Assembly (NCBI GenBank): GCA_051656605.1
Contig: JBOGCF010000006.1
Coordinates: 1 to 64,000 of the forward strand
Direction of reading: 5' to 3'
Source of the DNA: UBA12018 sp051656605
GTDB lineage: Bacteria; Bacteroidota; Bacteroidia; Bacteroidales; CAMTPD01
Length of the DNA stretch: 64,000 nucleotides
Part shown: positions 24,837 to 33,699 of the stretch, piece by piece
Position numbering within the stretch: position 1 is the stretch's first letter
Layout of the letters: the number at the start of each line of letters is the position of its first letter
Made by a program: the position numbers and the translations under genes
Notes under the pieces: model-generated
What the model was told of the DNA's origin: nothing
The model's input: the letters and a program-made list of their open reading frames with translations, nothing else
The model's database searches: none

Positions 24837-24994
24837 AATCGTCAGATGGCGACCTGACGATTTAATCATAGTGAAGAACGAATCGTCAGGTGGCGACCTG
24901 ACGATTTGATTGTCGTGAAGAACAAATCGTTTGATGGGCATCGAACGATTTGATCATAGTAAAGAGTGAATTGTTTGATGGGCATCTAACGATT
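24837..24994. repeat. Four 44-bp tandem repeats, each a hairpin with covarying stem
   Basis: Units at 24837-24880, 24881-24924, 24925-24968 and 24969-24994 (last one without its tail). Each begins with a 26-base inverted repeat. Units 1 and 2 have AATCGTCAGG-type arms (unit 2 is a perfect 11-bp stem with loop GGCG); units 3 and 4 have AATCGTTTGATG-type arms with loop GGGC. Both arms change together between the two types. Linkers share the form GATTnTCGTGAAGAAC / GATCATAGTnAAGAnnG. The block lies between the ilv and phosphatase operons; no T runs follow the stems, so they are not ordinary terminators. Confidence 0.85.
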
Positions 24995-25047
24995 CCCTTC
25001 TCACGACGTTCGAAACTCAAGTAACCTATGAATCGGAAACGTTCAAA

Positions 25048-25091
25048 CAAAAAAAAACCGGAGAGTAAGCCCCCAATGCTTCTCTCCGGTT
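25048..25091 (-). terminator. Terminator of the SusCD-phosphatase operon
   Basis: AACCGGAGAG (25056-25065) pairs with CTCTCCGGTT (25082-25091), with an inner AAGC/GCTT pair. On the minus strand an eight-U tract follows (plus-strand A run 25048-25057). Confidence 0.88.
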
Positions 25092-25130
25092 CGAGTAAGA
25101 AAAAACTAGCTTAGAAGTATAATAGTTTTT

Positions 25131-26123
25131 CTACAGTTGTCCTTTCGGGTCGAAAGATGCTTCATGAATCTTTCCTTTGCCCAACACATGAATATAGGTA
25201 TCAAACGTGCGTTGATTTTCTTTCATGTTGATAATGCGGGCACCATTTACAAGATCGCCATAGGTTGTTTTGCCTCCCGAAAAACGACCATACGCCAAGG
25301 CGATTCCATGCCAATACGCAATGTAATCGTTTACGTGGTCGTGACCTACGAAAGTACCCATTACATCGCCGGCTTCTTGCATTGCAGCAAACATTCCGGT
25401 ATTGATCTGTGGCGCGCACTCTTTCTCGTTTTTCACACCTACAGGCTTCACCTTTTCGTTGCCAAAGGCCGGTGTATACTCCGGTAGCGGAATGTGGAAG
25501 AATGCCAATGCCGGAAGCGGCTGGTTGTTGTTTGCTGCCGTATAGTTGGCGCTGGTTTCACGAAACCAATTGATTTGCGGCTGCGTAAACCATCCGTATC
25601 CTTCGATATGTTTCAAGGTGCTATATGCTCTTGAGTCGAGACAATATAACAAACCTCCCACGTTATTGTTTGCGTCAAGTAGTTCGATTACCGCATCAGG
25701 GTTGCCACTTTTTACGCGATCGGCACTCAGGTTGCCCGGAATGGTTTGCAGTAAATTGCTGATGCTGTCGCGACTCCAACCGTGCTCGTCGTCGTGGTTT
25801 CCGAAGGTTACTACAAACGGAAGTTTGCGATCTACGATCGGTTGCGTCACTTTGAGCCAACCTTCTTTTACCGGTTTTGCGGTAACGATATCACCTGTAA
25901 GCAGTACCAGATCGGGCTTCTCCTTTTCCAATACTTCCTCGATTAGTTGCGATGCTGCCTCAGATGCTGTTTCGCCGTAATTGAAGTGCACATCCGTAAA
26001 CTGTGCAATCTTAAAGTTTCCGTTGGCATCGAAGCGCAAGGTTTGCGCTGACACAGTCAACGCAAACGCACTTACTAAATTTGCCAATCCAAGCCAATAA
26101 AAAGCAAATCTATTCTTTTTCAT
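25131..26123 (-). CDS. Secreted calcineurin-like metallophosphoesterase
   Basis: A 330-residue exported protein (signal peptide to about residue 26, SAFALTVSAQ). The binuclear metal motifs of the metallophosphatase fold are clear: FTDVHF (D-x-H), LLTGDIV (GDxx), VTFGNHDDEHG (GNHD/E), FFHIPLPEY (His) and VGHDHVND (GHDH). The arrangement resembles the Dcr2/purple-acid-phosphatase-like branch. It is the last gene of the SusC-SusD-phosphatase operon, 30 bases after the alkaline phosphatase. It probably releases phosphate from phosphodiesters or monoesters outside the cytoplasm. Confidence 0.85.
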   Translation of the reverse strand: MKKNRFAFYWLGLANLVSAFALTVSAQTLRFDANGNFKIAQFTDVHFNYGETASEAASQLIEEVLEKEKPDLVLLTGDIVTAKPVKEGWLKVTQPIVDRKLPFVVTFGNHDDEHGWSRDSISNLLQTIPGNLSADRVKSGNPDAVIELLDANNNVGGLLYCLDSRAYSTLKHIEGYGWFTQPQINWFRETSANYTAANNNQPLPALAFFHIPLPEYTPAFGNEKVKPVGVKNEKECAPQINTGMFAAMQEAGDVMGTFVGHDHVNDYIAYWHGIALAYGRFSGGKTTYGDLVNGARIINMKENQRTFDTYIHVLGKGKIHEASFDPKGQL

Positions 26124-26153
26124 TATGATCCTTTTCTTTGATTAGATTCAGGT

Positions 26154-27308
26154 TTACAACCCTAATAAACGTTTTATTTTATGGAAAATTTCGTTGTTGT
26201 CGTATACACCGCCAAACGCGTCGCTACCCGGGCCGTAAGCAAAGGAAGATACCAAGACTCCGGTGTGTCCGCCGTTTGTAAACTTCGCAGTTACCGAACC
26301 TTTTGCCTCATCTCCATCGAGAAGAGACAAGCCTCCCGTTTCGTGGTCTGCAACCACAAGCACCAAGGTTTCGCCGTTTGTCTCAGCCCATTTTAGCATT
26401 TCGCCGGTAGCTTTGTCAAAGTCTAGCGTCTCCATCATGGTGTTGTACAGGTCGTTTCCGTGCGCATAGTCGTCGCTTTGTGAGCCTTCGATCATGAGGA
26501 AGAATCCGTTTTTCTGCTTAGAAAGTGTTTCTACGGCTTTAAGGGAAGCTTTTGACAACAGGTTGTCGCGCTTTTCTGCCGGAGGCATTTCCAATGAATC
26601 GGTCAAGCAAAAAACCTTTGCGCTGTTTGCGTTCAACACCTCATCGGCATTGGTGGTAGCTAGGTAACCTTTTGCTTTCATCTCGGCAAACAGGTCTCTG
26701 CCATCGGGACGGTTTGCAAAGTATTTGCTTCCGCCGCCAAAGATGAAATCTACATTCGACTCCAAGAAGTGAGGAGCTAGTTCCCAAGCATTGTTTCTAT
26801 CGGTATGATGCGCGCAGAATGCAGCCGGCGTAGCATCGGTAAGTTGCACTGTGGCAACCACTCCTGTAGCCAGGTTTTTCTTCTTTGCGTCGTCCATGAT
26901 TGTTTGACGAAGGGATCCGTCGGAGTTTACCGAGATGGTATGATAATCGGCCTTCTCGCCCGTTGCCATGGCCGAAGCCGCAGCACCCGAATCGGTGATC
27001 AGTTTGTTGGCACAGGTGGTACGAACCAAACCTGCCGCCATTGCGTTTTCAGTGATATTCAACTTTCCGCCATTCGCCACCAATGCAGAGGCGAAGTGAG
27101 AAGTACCCGTACCATCGCTGATCATCAAGATTACATTCTTTACTTTCTTGCCTTTGGTTGGGGCTACACGTACGACGTCGTACATGTCTTTGTTTTCGAA
27201 CGTTTGCGGAACGTCGCGTCGGTTTTGAGCCGACATGGTCATCGTGGCAAGGAAAGCCAATGTTCCTGCCAGTCCGTATGCTAAGCTGTCTTTTACAATC
27301 TGTTTCAT
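26154..27308 (-). CDS. Alkaline phosphatase (PhoA family)
   Basis: A 384-residue exported protein with a signal peptide (cleavage near SAQNR, about residue 28). Family motifs: VILMISDGTG with metal-binding Asp65, the nucleophile Ser107 in ITDSGAAASAMATGEKADY, and LVVADHETGG near the C-terminus. It hydrolyses phosphate monoesters in the periplasm. It is 10 bases after the SusD gene, so it is co-transcribed with an outer-membrane import pair. The family normally exceeds 400 residues, so this is a compact version. Confidence 0.9.
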   Translation of the reverse strand: MKQIVKDSLAYGLAGTLAFLATMTMSAQNRRDVPQTFENKDMYDVVRVAPTKGKKVKNVILMISDGTGTSHFASALVANGGKLNITENAMAAGLVRTTCANKLITDSGAAASAMATGEKADYHTISVNSDGSLRQTIMDDAKKKNLATGVVATVQLTDATPAAFCAHHTDRNNAWELAPHFLESNVDFIFGGGSKYFANRPDGRDLFAEMKAKGYLATTNADEVLNANSAKVFCLTDSLEMPPAEKRDNLLSKASLKAVETLSKQKNGFFLMIEGSQSDDYAHGNDLYNTMMETLDFDKATGEMLKWAETNGETLVLVVADHETGGLSLLDGDEAKGSVTAKFTNGGHTGVLVSSFAYGPGSDAFGGVYDNNEIFHKIKRLLGL

Positions 27309-27318
27309 GTGCGTGTAA

Positions 27319-28875
27319 TCAATAACCCATGTTTTGTTTCAAATTCTTGCTCGAGTTTACCTCGTCTAAAGGAATTGGGAATACGTGGTGAATATTCGGG
27401 TTGAATGTTCGCGACTCCCAGATCTGAATGGTATCCACCTTTGTGATCTCGATCTTATCGTTTACCATTTTGATCTCTGTTTTGAGTCCGTGAAGCGGTT
27501 TGGCATAAGCTGCTTGTGCGTCTCCCCATCGTACAAGGTCGAAGTGACGGTTTGTCAACTCGCCTGCAAGCTCGCAGCGTCTTTCATGCTTCAGGTCTTC
27601 TTTGGTTGCATTAGAAATCGGAGCCAAACCTGCACGAGTACGTACCTGATTCAACGGTTCGTCGCCGTTCTTTCCTTGCCAGATCAAAGCCTCTGCCTTC
27701 CATAGTAATACTTCAGAGAAGCGGATCAACGGAATGCTTAAACGTGTAGTCATGTTGTTTCCGTCGGGATTCACCAATTTACCTACTGCGTCTGCCGGCT
27801 TAAACGGATCCATGTATTTGTTGAATTGCATGCCCGATTCGCTGGTAGTTGAGTAATATTGGCGTTTATCGCCAAGGAACATAAACTCATCACCCGGCAT
27901 TAGGATGGTTGTTTTTCTACGCTTATCGCCCGGTTCAAACTCTTTGAACAGTTCGATGGTAGGCATGAAGTAACCCCAACCGTTGTAAAGTCCCCAGCCT
28001 TTGTTTTCGAGCATTACACCCGGAAGCTTCGAGCCGTCGACCTCGGTGCTGGTCCATGACCAAATGTATTCGCTGCTCCAGTTGTTGTCTACTTTGAATA
28101 CGTCGTCGAATTCTGCCATCAATTGGTGATGAGGTATTACTTTGTCGCAAAACTCGATCACGTCGTTTAGTGAAGAGGTCTCGTATTGTGCATTGTAAAG
28201 CGATGCTTTTGCGGCATAAGCCCAAGCTGCCGTTTTGTGCGGACGACCGTATTGTTCTACTGCCAACTCTGAGAAGTACGGCAACATTTCTGCTGCTTTT
28301 TCGAAGTCATTGATGGCGAATTTGTAGTTTTCCGAAACGGTTTTCGGACGTGGCACATCCATGTTATCCACCGTTACGTCTTCGGTTACAATCGGAATAC
28401 CTCCGTTGGCAGCGTTGTCGCCATAGTGTGGAGCAAGCCACATGTAAGCCCATGCTCTAAAGAAGTAGGCTTGTCCTACTACTTCGTTGCGCACCTTGTC
28501 GGAAATATTCATTCCCGGAACGTTGGCAATGATATCGTTGCATCGCTTGATAAGCTGGTACATGGTAGGCCATGTGTCTTTCACGTCACGACTGTTATCA
28601 AGGATGAAGTTTTTAATATTTGCACCTCCTGCTTGCGGACGCCCCGTTACCATGTCGTCGCTGGCATTCATGTACCACATCACTCCACGGCCGGTAACTC
28701 CTTCTTTTGCGGTCCAGAAGTAAAGACCGTCTGCTGCCTTGCGCGCATCATCTTCGGTGCGCCAGAAAACTTCGAGTGATGGTTCTCCTACCGGCTCGTG
28801 CGACAAGAAGTCGTTGCACGAAGACATCAATACTGTTGATAGAAGCAAAGATCCAAATATATATTTTAGTTTCAT
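27319..28875 (-). CDS. SusD/RagB family outer-membrane lipoprotein
   Basis: About 518 residues from the ATG at 28875 (MKLKYIFGS); an in-frame TTG nine bases upstream is ignored. Lipobox LMSSC at about residue 20. SusD features are intact: an N-terminal FLSHEP start, TPR-like helices (YFFRAWAYMWLAPHYG), LIRFSEVLLWKAEALIW and the C-terminal VFPIPLDEVNSSKNLKQNMGY. It captures ligand for the SusC barrel 38 bases upstream. The downstream phosphatases suggest a phosphorylated ligand. Confidence 0.93.
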   Translation of the reverse strand: MKLKYIFGSLLLSTVLMSSCNDFLSHEPVGEPSLEVFWRTEDDARKAADGLYFWTAKEGVTGRGVMWYMNASDDMVTGRPQAGGANIKNFILDNSRDVKDTWPTMYQLIKRCNDIIANVPGMNISDKVRNEVVGQAYFFRAWAYMWLAPHYGDNAANGGIPIVTEDVTVDNMDVPRPKTVSENYKFAINDFEKAAEMLPYFSELAVEQYGRPHKTAAWAYAAKASLYNAQYETSSLNDVIEFCDKVIPHHQLMAEFDDVFKVDNNWSSEYIWSWTSTEVDGSKLPGVMLENKGWGLYNGWGYFMPTIELFKEFEPGDKRRKTTILMPGDEFMFLGDKRQYYSTTSESGMQFNKYMDPFKPADAVGKLVNPDGNNMTTRLSIPLIRFSEVLLWKAEALIWQGKNGDEPLNQVRTRAGLAPISNATKEDLKHERRCELAGELTNRHFDLVRWGDAQAAYAKPLHGLKTEIKMVNDKIEITKVDTIQIWESRTFNPNIHHVFPIPLDEVNSSKNLKQNMGY

Positions 28876-28913
28876 AAAATTCAAACGTTTTTAAAGTTCA
28901 GACATCGAATCGA

Positions 28914-31900
28914 TTAGAAATTTACATTTAAACCGAAAGTAAACACGCGTGATACCGGGTAGCGACCTCCATCGAGACCGTTGTTACCAACCTCAGGGTC
29001 CATACCGCTGTACTTTGTAAGTGTGAATAAGTTTTCACCGCTTGCATATACTCTGATTCTTGAATCGGGACAACCAACTTTTGTTAGTACCGATTTAGGA
29101 AGCGTGTACCCTACTGTCAGATTCTTCAAGCGTAGGTAGTTTCCTTTCTCTAGGTAGAAATCTGAAACACGAGAGTAGTTGCTGTTTTTATCGTCCATCG
29201 CCAAACGAGGAATGTTTGAGTTTGGATTGTAAGTATATGAATCAAGCAAATCTTTTGAGATGTTCCATCCTTGATCGGTTGGATAAGTCATCGCTTTGGA
29301 ACCATTGAAGATTTTGTTTCCTGCTACTCCTTGCAGTTGGAATCCAAAGTCAAATCCTTTCCAATCCATGCTTCCGCTTAGAGAGAATGTGTATGTTGGA
29401 TTGTAACTTCCCATGTACATGCGATCTAGGTCGTCGATAACACCGTCGCCGTTAGCGTCGACAAACTTGATATCTCCCGGTTGCGCATTTGGTTGAATTA
29501 GTTTACCATCTTTTGCGTATGCGTCAATCTCATCTTGCGAACGGAACAATCCGTCTGTTTTGATCAAGTAATATGAGTACCAAGCCTCTCCTACTGCCGA
29601 TTGCAACGGTGCCAAACTGCGTACGTTTTGAGTGTGAGCGATGCGATCTTTATCGCCAAGGCTTGTCACTTCGTTTTTCAACGTAGAGAAGTTACCCGTA
29701 AGCATGTAGTTTACCTGGTCTACTTTGCCATTGTACGAAAGGCTCATCTCGATACCTGAGTTGCGTACACTTCCGATATTGCCCAGAGGCGCTTCCTTGA
29801 TTCCTCCTACCGAAGGAACGGTAATCTGGTCGATCAAGTCTTTGGTGTCTTTTACGAAGTAGTCGAACGTAAAGTTCAATTGATCGTTGAAGAAGTTAGC
29901 ATCAAGACCTAAGTCGATTTGCTCCGACGTTTCCCAAGTAAGGTTACGATTGGCAATGGTAGCCAAACCTAGACCTTGAATTGGTGTTTGCCCCGCATTA
30001 CCCAAGAATGTAAACCAAGGATCTTGTTGCAATTTCACGTTGTATGAGTAGTTGTCTACCGCGGCAACGTTACCGATTTGTCCCCAGCTGGCACGTAGTT
30101 TAAGCAAACTTACCGCCGATTGCTTTGGGAAGAACTTTTCGGAAGATAGTTTCCAGCTTGCCGAAGCAGCAGGGAATACGCCCGAGTTGTTTTTGTAATA
30201 TAGCTTTGAAGTAGCATCGTAGCGAAGGCTACCTGTAAGGAAATAACGATCTTCGTATGAGTAAGAAACACGTCCGAAGGTTGAAACCTGTGAATTTTCC
30301 CAAAACTCTTCGCTTGGTTTTTCTTTTGTCCAGTCGGTTCCGTTTACAACCGATTGTGCCCAGTCGTCTTCTTGGTCGAATCCGTACACTCGCAATGAGT
30401 TGGATCTGTAGTTTTCATACCCCATTGTGTAACCCAACATACCTGTAAAAAGGTGCTTTTCTTTAAATTCTCTTGTGTATGTTGCAGTCGTTTCCCACAA
30501 CCAGTTGGTTCCCCATGAAGAACTGATTCCTCTCGAGTTTTGATTGTTTGGGTTACCAATTTCAGGAACTCTCATTTTGAAGTCTTCCGAACGTGCCGTG
30601 TTTGACGCAGCGGAAAAGTCTGATTTGATTGTCAAGCCTGTGATTGGTTTTGCTGTAAGTGTAGAAGTTGAGAAGATACGTTGATCAGGTCTGTTTTGAC
30701 GCAAGCGCATCAACGTAGCCACAGGGTTTTGGATTTCGCCGAACGTTCCTGCTACCCCTAGTTCTTTTGCCCATAACGGAACGGTACCGCCAAACTGTTG
30801 TTGGCCGTTGACACCTAGCACCGGATTGCCGTTGATGTCGTATTCGTAAACCGTAGCCGAAGGAGGCATTGCCATTGCCGAAGCAATAACTCCGGTGTGA
30901 GACGTCGTGTTTACTCCGCCTTGACCGTTCATATACTGGTAACTTGCACGTTGCGCAAAGGTAAGCCAGTTGTTAACTTTAAATTCAATGTTCACATTCG
31001 CGCCCAATTTCTCGCGATTTGTATTGAGAAGGGTTCCTTCTAGCTTGTCGTACGATACAGAGGCGAAAGCTTTCAAGGTTTCACTACCTCCTGTGATCGA
31101 AGCCGCATAGTGCTGAGTAGATCCTAGTCTGAAGATCTCGTCCAACCAGTTGGTACGTGTCGTTTGCCCATAACCGTAGATCTCCGGATCCAAGCCCGTT
31201 GGGATTGATTTGCCACTAGCGATAGCCGCATCGGTTCTTACACGTGAGTACTGTGCAGCATCAAGCATTTCAGGTTTCTTGTATACCTGCTGGATACCGT
31301 AATAGATGTTTGCGTCTACTTTTACTTTACCTGCTTGCGCTTTCTTGGTAGTGATCACAATCACACCACCCGAACCTACGTGAGCTCCATAGATAGCAGC
31401 CGATGCCGCATCCTTTAATACAGAGATCGACTCTACGTCTTCCGCGTTAAATGGCGCACCCGGCACTCCGTCTACAATATATAATACTTTATCACCGTCG
31501 CGTGAGCCTTTTCCACGAATGGTAATAGAAGGAGAAGAGATCGGGTCTCCACCGTTGCTGGCAATCGTAACACCCGGAAGCTGTCCCTGCATCATTCCTT
31601 CGATATTTTGCGAGCGACCTTTTAGTCCGTCCGATACCTTCATCGAAGAAACAGCTACTGACAAGTCGCTTTTGCGTGTGTCACCGTAACCGATTACCAC
31701 CACTTCGCCCAGCGCCTGAACGTCTTCTTTCAATAATACATTTAATACCGTTTCGCCTTTCAGCTTTATTTCTTGTGAGATGTAACCGATGTAACTAAAT
31801 ACTAGGGTTGCGTTTTTTTCTGCTTCAATAGAGTAGTTGCCATCAAAGTCGGTTATGGTACCTACCGTGGTTCCTTTTACCGTAACGTTTGCTCCGATCA

Positions 31901-32042
31901 CCGGATAACCATCGTCGCCTGTAACCACGCCTTTCAGCTTAGAAACATTTTGTGCGACAAGCTCCGAAGCCATCGACGATACAACAAAAAGGACAAATAG
32001 CATGTGAAGAAATCTTCTTCGCATCAACTCATTTTTCTTCAT
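28914..32042 (-). CDS. SusC/RagA TonB-dependent receptor
   Basis: A 1042-residue outer-membrane transporter. After a signal peptide (to about residue 30) comes a CarboxypepD_reg-like domain (VVTGDDGYPVIGANVTVKGT, about 36-115), the linker ALGEVVVIGYGDTRKSDL that carries the TonB-box region, a plug domain with ISVLKDAASAAIYG, and a large beta-barrel ending in an aromatic residue (LNVNF). It is the first gene of a four-gene operon with SusD, alkaline phosphatase and metallophosphoesterase. It starts 225 bases from the divergent ECF sigma gene, which may regulate it. Confidence 0.95.
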   Translation of the reverse strand: MKKNELMRRRFLHMLFVLFVVSSMASELVAQNVSKLKGVVTGDDGYPVIGANVTVKGTTVGTITDFDGNYSIEAEKNATLVFSYIGYISQEIKLKGETVLNVLLKEDVQALGEVVVIGYGDTRKSDLSVAVSSMKVSDGLKGRSQNIEGMMQGQLPGVTIASNGGDPISSPSITIRGKGSRDGDKVLYIVDGVPGAPFNAEDVESISVLKDAASAAIYGAHVGSGGVIVITTKKAQAGKVKVDANIYYGIQQVYKKPEMLDAAQYSRVRTDAAIASGKSIPTGLDPEIYGYGQTTRTNWLDEIFRLGSTQHYAASITGGSETLKAFASVSYDKLEGTLLNTNREKLGANVNIEFKVNNWLTFAQRASYQYMNGQGGVNTTSHTGVIASAMAMPPSATVYEYDINGNPVLGVNGQQQFGGTVPLWAKELGVAGTFGEIQNPVATLMRLRQNRPDQRIFSTSTLTAKPITGLTIKSDFSAASNTARSEDFKMRVPEIGNPNNQNSRGISSSWGTNWLWETTATYTREFKEKHLFTGMLGYTMGYENYRSNSLRVYGFDQEDDWAQSVVNGTDWTKEKPSEEFWENSQVSTFGRVSYSYEDRYFLTGSLRYDATSKLYYKNNSGVFPAASASWKLSSEKFFPKQSAVSLLKLRASWGQIGNVAAVDNYSYNVKLQQDPWFTFLGNAGQTPIQGLGLATIANRNLTWETSEQIDLGLDANFFNDQLNFTFDYFVKDTKDLIDQITVPSVGGIKEAPLGNIGSVRNSGIEMSLSYNGKVDQVNYMLTGNFSTLKNEVTSLGDKDRIAHTQNVRSLAPLQSAVGEAWYSYYLIKTDGLFRSQDEIDAYAKDGKLIQPNAQPGDIKFVDANGDGVIDDLDRMYMGSYNPTYTFSLSGSMDWKGFDFGFQLQGVAGNKIFNGSKAMTYPTDQGWNISKDLLDSYTYNPNSNIPRLAMDDKNSNYSRVSDFYLEKGNYLRLKNLTVGYTLPKSVLTKVGCPDSRIRVYASGENLFTLTKYSGMDPEVGNNGLDGGRYPVSRVFTFGLNVNF

Positions 32043-32115
32043 TGGAGTAATTTTAGAGTAGAGTAAGTTTATTTATCGAAAATATTAGTTTGTAACTTGC
32101 GTTTTTTGTTCACTG

Positions 32116-32123
32116 CAAAGCTA
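32116..32123 (-). promoter_or_regulatory. Possible -7 box for the SusC-phosphatase operon
   Basis: On the minus strand TAGCTTTG fits TAnnTTTG, 74 bases before the SusC ATG. There is no TTTG at 19-21 bases upstream, so a different sigma factor, such as the divergent ECF factor, could read this promoter. Confidence 0.35.
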
Positions 32124-32232
32124 CCTCTACCACATTACCTCCGCGTTAAGCACGCTTGACAATCAAATTACATACACAATTCATTTATGTTACGAAACGT
32201 ATTACAATTTTATTTCTATATTCGCCGTCGTT

Positions 32233-32263
32233 TTTGTTCCCTAACAACCAATCCGTATTTTTG
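32233..32263 (+). promoter_or_regulatory. Consensus promoter abutting the ECF sigma start codon
   Basis: TTTG at 32233-32236, 19 bases, then TATTTTTG at 32256-32263: a full consensus. The ATG judged to be the start of the sigma gene is at 32268, only four bases after the -7 box, so the message would have little or no 5' leader. Confidence 0.75.
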
Positions 32264-32267
32264 CTTT

Positions 32268-32795
32268 ATGACCAAACTAACCCAGCAACAGCACCTCGAC
32301 TCCATCGAACAATCGTTTCGATATTATTACCGTCCACTTACACTTTTTGCGCTACATTATGTAAAAGACACCGACGTGGCCCAAGATATCGTACAGGAGT
32401 GCTTTGCCAATCTTTGGGAAAAACAAACATCCGAAACACCTGCTGCCAATATCAAATCATACTTATATACTATGGTTCGTAACAAGTGTGTCGATGAGCT
32501 TCGCCAAAGCGACCACCTTCCTATTACACTTGAACCGTCTGATCTCGACACATACATTTCGGAAGAAGAATGTGAACGCAGATCGATTATCGAAGCTCGC
32601 TTATGGACCGCCATTGATAAACTTCCCGAACGATGCCGAGAGATATTTCTGCTAAGCAAACGGGACGGATTAAAGTATCAAGAGATTGCTACAAAGCTCG
32701 ACATCTCCGTTAATACGGTTGAAAACCATGTGCGTAAAGCATTGAAGCAATTGCGAGAGAGTGCCGAAAGAATCTATTATTTCATCTTTGGCTAA
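32268..32795 (+). CDS. ECF (extracytoplasmic function) sigma factor
   Basis: About 175 residues from the ATG at 32268 (MTKLTQQQHLDS); the frame extends 27 codons further upstream, but that part is not sigma-like. Region 2 is clear (RPLTLFALHYVKDTDVAQDI, then IKSYLYTMVRNKCVDELR), as is region 4 (LPERCREIFLLSKRDGLKYQ, then an HTH with SVNTVENHVRKALKQLRE). FecR-linked ECF factors of this kind respond to substrate at an outer-membrane receptor. It heads a cluster with the FecR anti-sigma, an STN-type receptor and a DUF4249 lipoprotein. Confidence 0.92.
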   Translation: MTKLTQQQHLDSIEQSFRYYYRPLTLFALHYVKDTDVAQDIVQECFANLWEKQTSETPAANIKSYLYTMVRNKCVDELRQSDHLPITLEPSDLDTYISEEECERRSIIEARLWTAIDKLPERCREIFLLSKRDGLKYQEIATKLDISVNTVENHVRKALKQLRESAERIYYFIFG

Positions 32796-32863
32796 TTTTT
32801 TTTCAAAAACACGTAGTGGTTTTTTCCATACGCTCCGTCATAGCGTAAAGAATAAATCATTGC

Positions 32864-33685
32864 ATGAACTCAATAGAAGAAAAATGTCTCAACTTTGTAG
32901 CACGCTACTACAAGCCCAATCAACTGGACACGCAAAAAGCCTATCAACGGTTTCTTGTCCAACAACACATTGATATTCCCAAAAGAAGAAGCACTGCCGG
33001 CATTTACAAGCTAGCTGCTGCCGTGGTTGTGATCATTGCTATCGGCCTTGGTGTCTATCACCAGTCTACCACTCCTACATGGGTTGATTTAATTGCCGGT
33101 GATGTAAAAGCCGAGTATGTACTTCCCGACAGTACCCGGATAACTCTTGCCCCGAATGCTTCTGTTCGTTACAATAAAAAGGCATATAAGGATAGCCCAA
33201 CCCGATTGGTGGAAATGACCGGAAAGGTTTTCTTCCAAGTAATGCCTAATACGCTTCGCCCGTTTGAGGTTACAAATACAATGGCTCGTATTACCGTATT
33301 AGGTACTGCTTTCGAAGTAAATTATGAAGCCGAAGAAACCTCAGTATATGTAACTTCGGGGAAAGTTTCTTTTACACCTATCTCTAATGATACCGGTGTC
33401 ATTTTAACACAAGGCATGGGTGCGGTATTGAAAAAGAATCAAGCCACACCTCAGCTAATCGAAGCCCCCTCTCCCAATCGTATTGCATGGAAAACAGGCT
33501 TCTTCGAGTTTGACAACACTCCGATATCGGATGTTCTTGACCAATTATCATCGTATTATCAAACACAGCTCAGCACCAACTCCACAAACAAGCGTCTGAG
33601 TGGCAAGTTTGATGCCGATCAGAAGGGTGTTATTATCAATATGATTGAACGTGTTTTACAAATCGAAATCAACGAAACGAACTAA
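32864..33685 (+). CDS. FecR-family anti-sigma factor
   Basis: A 273-residue inner-membrane protein. A short cytoplasmic part (1 to about 48) binds sigma, a single helix (IYKLAAAVVVIIAIGLGVYH, about 47-66) crosses the membrane, and the periplasmic FecR domain (about 75-180) carries GDVKAEYVLPDSTRITLAPN and VLGTAFEVN. A C-terminal DUF4974-type domain (FEFDNTPISDVLDQLSSYY) follows. It is 68 bases after the sigma gene and 14 bases before the TonB receptor. Confidence 0.92.
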   Translation: MNSIEEKCLNFVARYYKPNQLDTQKAYQRFLVQQHIDIPKRRSTAGIYKLAAAVVVIIAIGLGVYHQSTTPTWVDLIAGDVKAEYVLPDSTRITLAPNASVRYNKKAYKDSPTRLVEMTGKVFFQVMPNTLRPFEVTNTMARITVLGTAFEVNYEAEETSVYVTSGKVSFTPISNDTGVILTQGMGAVLKKNQATPQLIEAPSPNRIAWKTGFFEFDNTPISDVLDQLSSYYQTQLSTNSTNKRLSGKFDADQKGVIINMIERVLQIEINETN

Positions 33686-33699
33686 CCAGTTTATAGATT

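Noticed and set aside
24613..24909. 98-codon plus-strand frame in the ilv/phosphatase gap
   Set aside because: Runs into the tandem hairpin repeats; the apparent RIVRWRPDDL-like peptide is a by-product of the repeat.
24837..24994. CRISPR array
   Set aside because: The units are contiguous with similar linkers, each unit is a full hairpin, there are no unique spacers and no cas genes.
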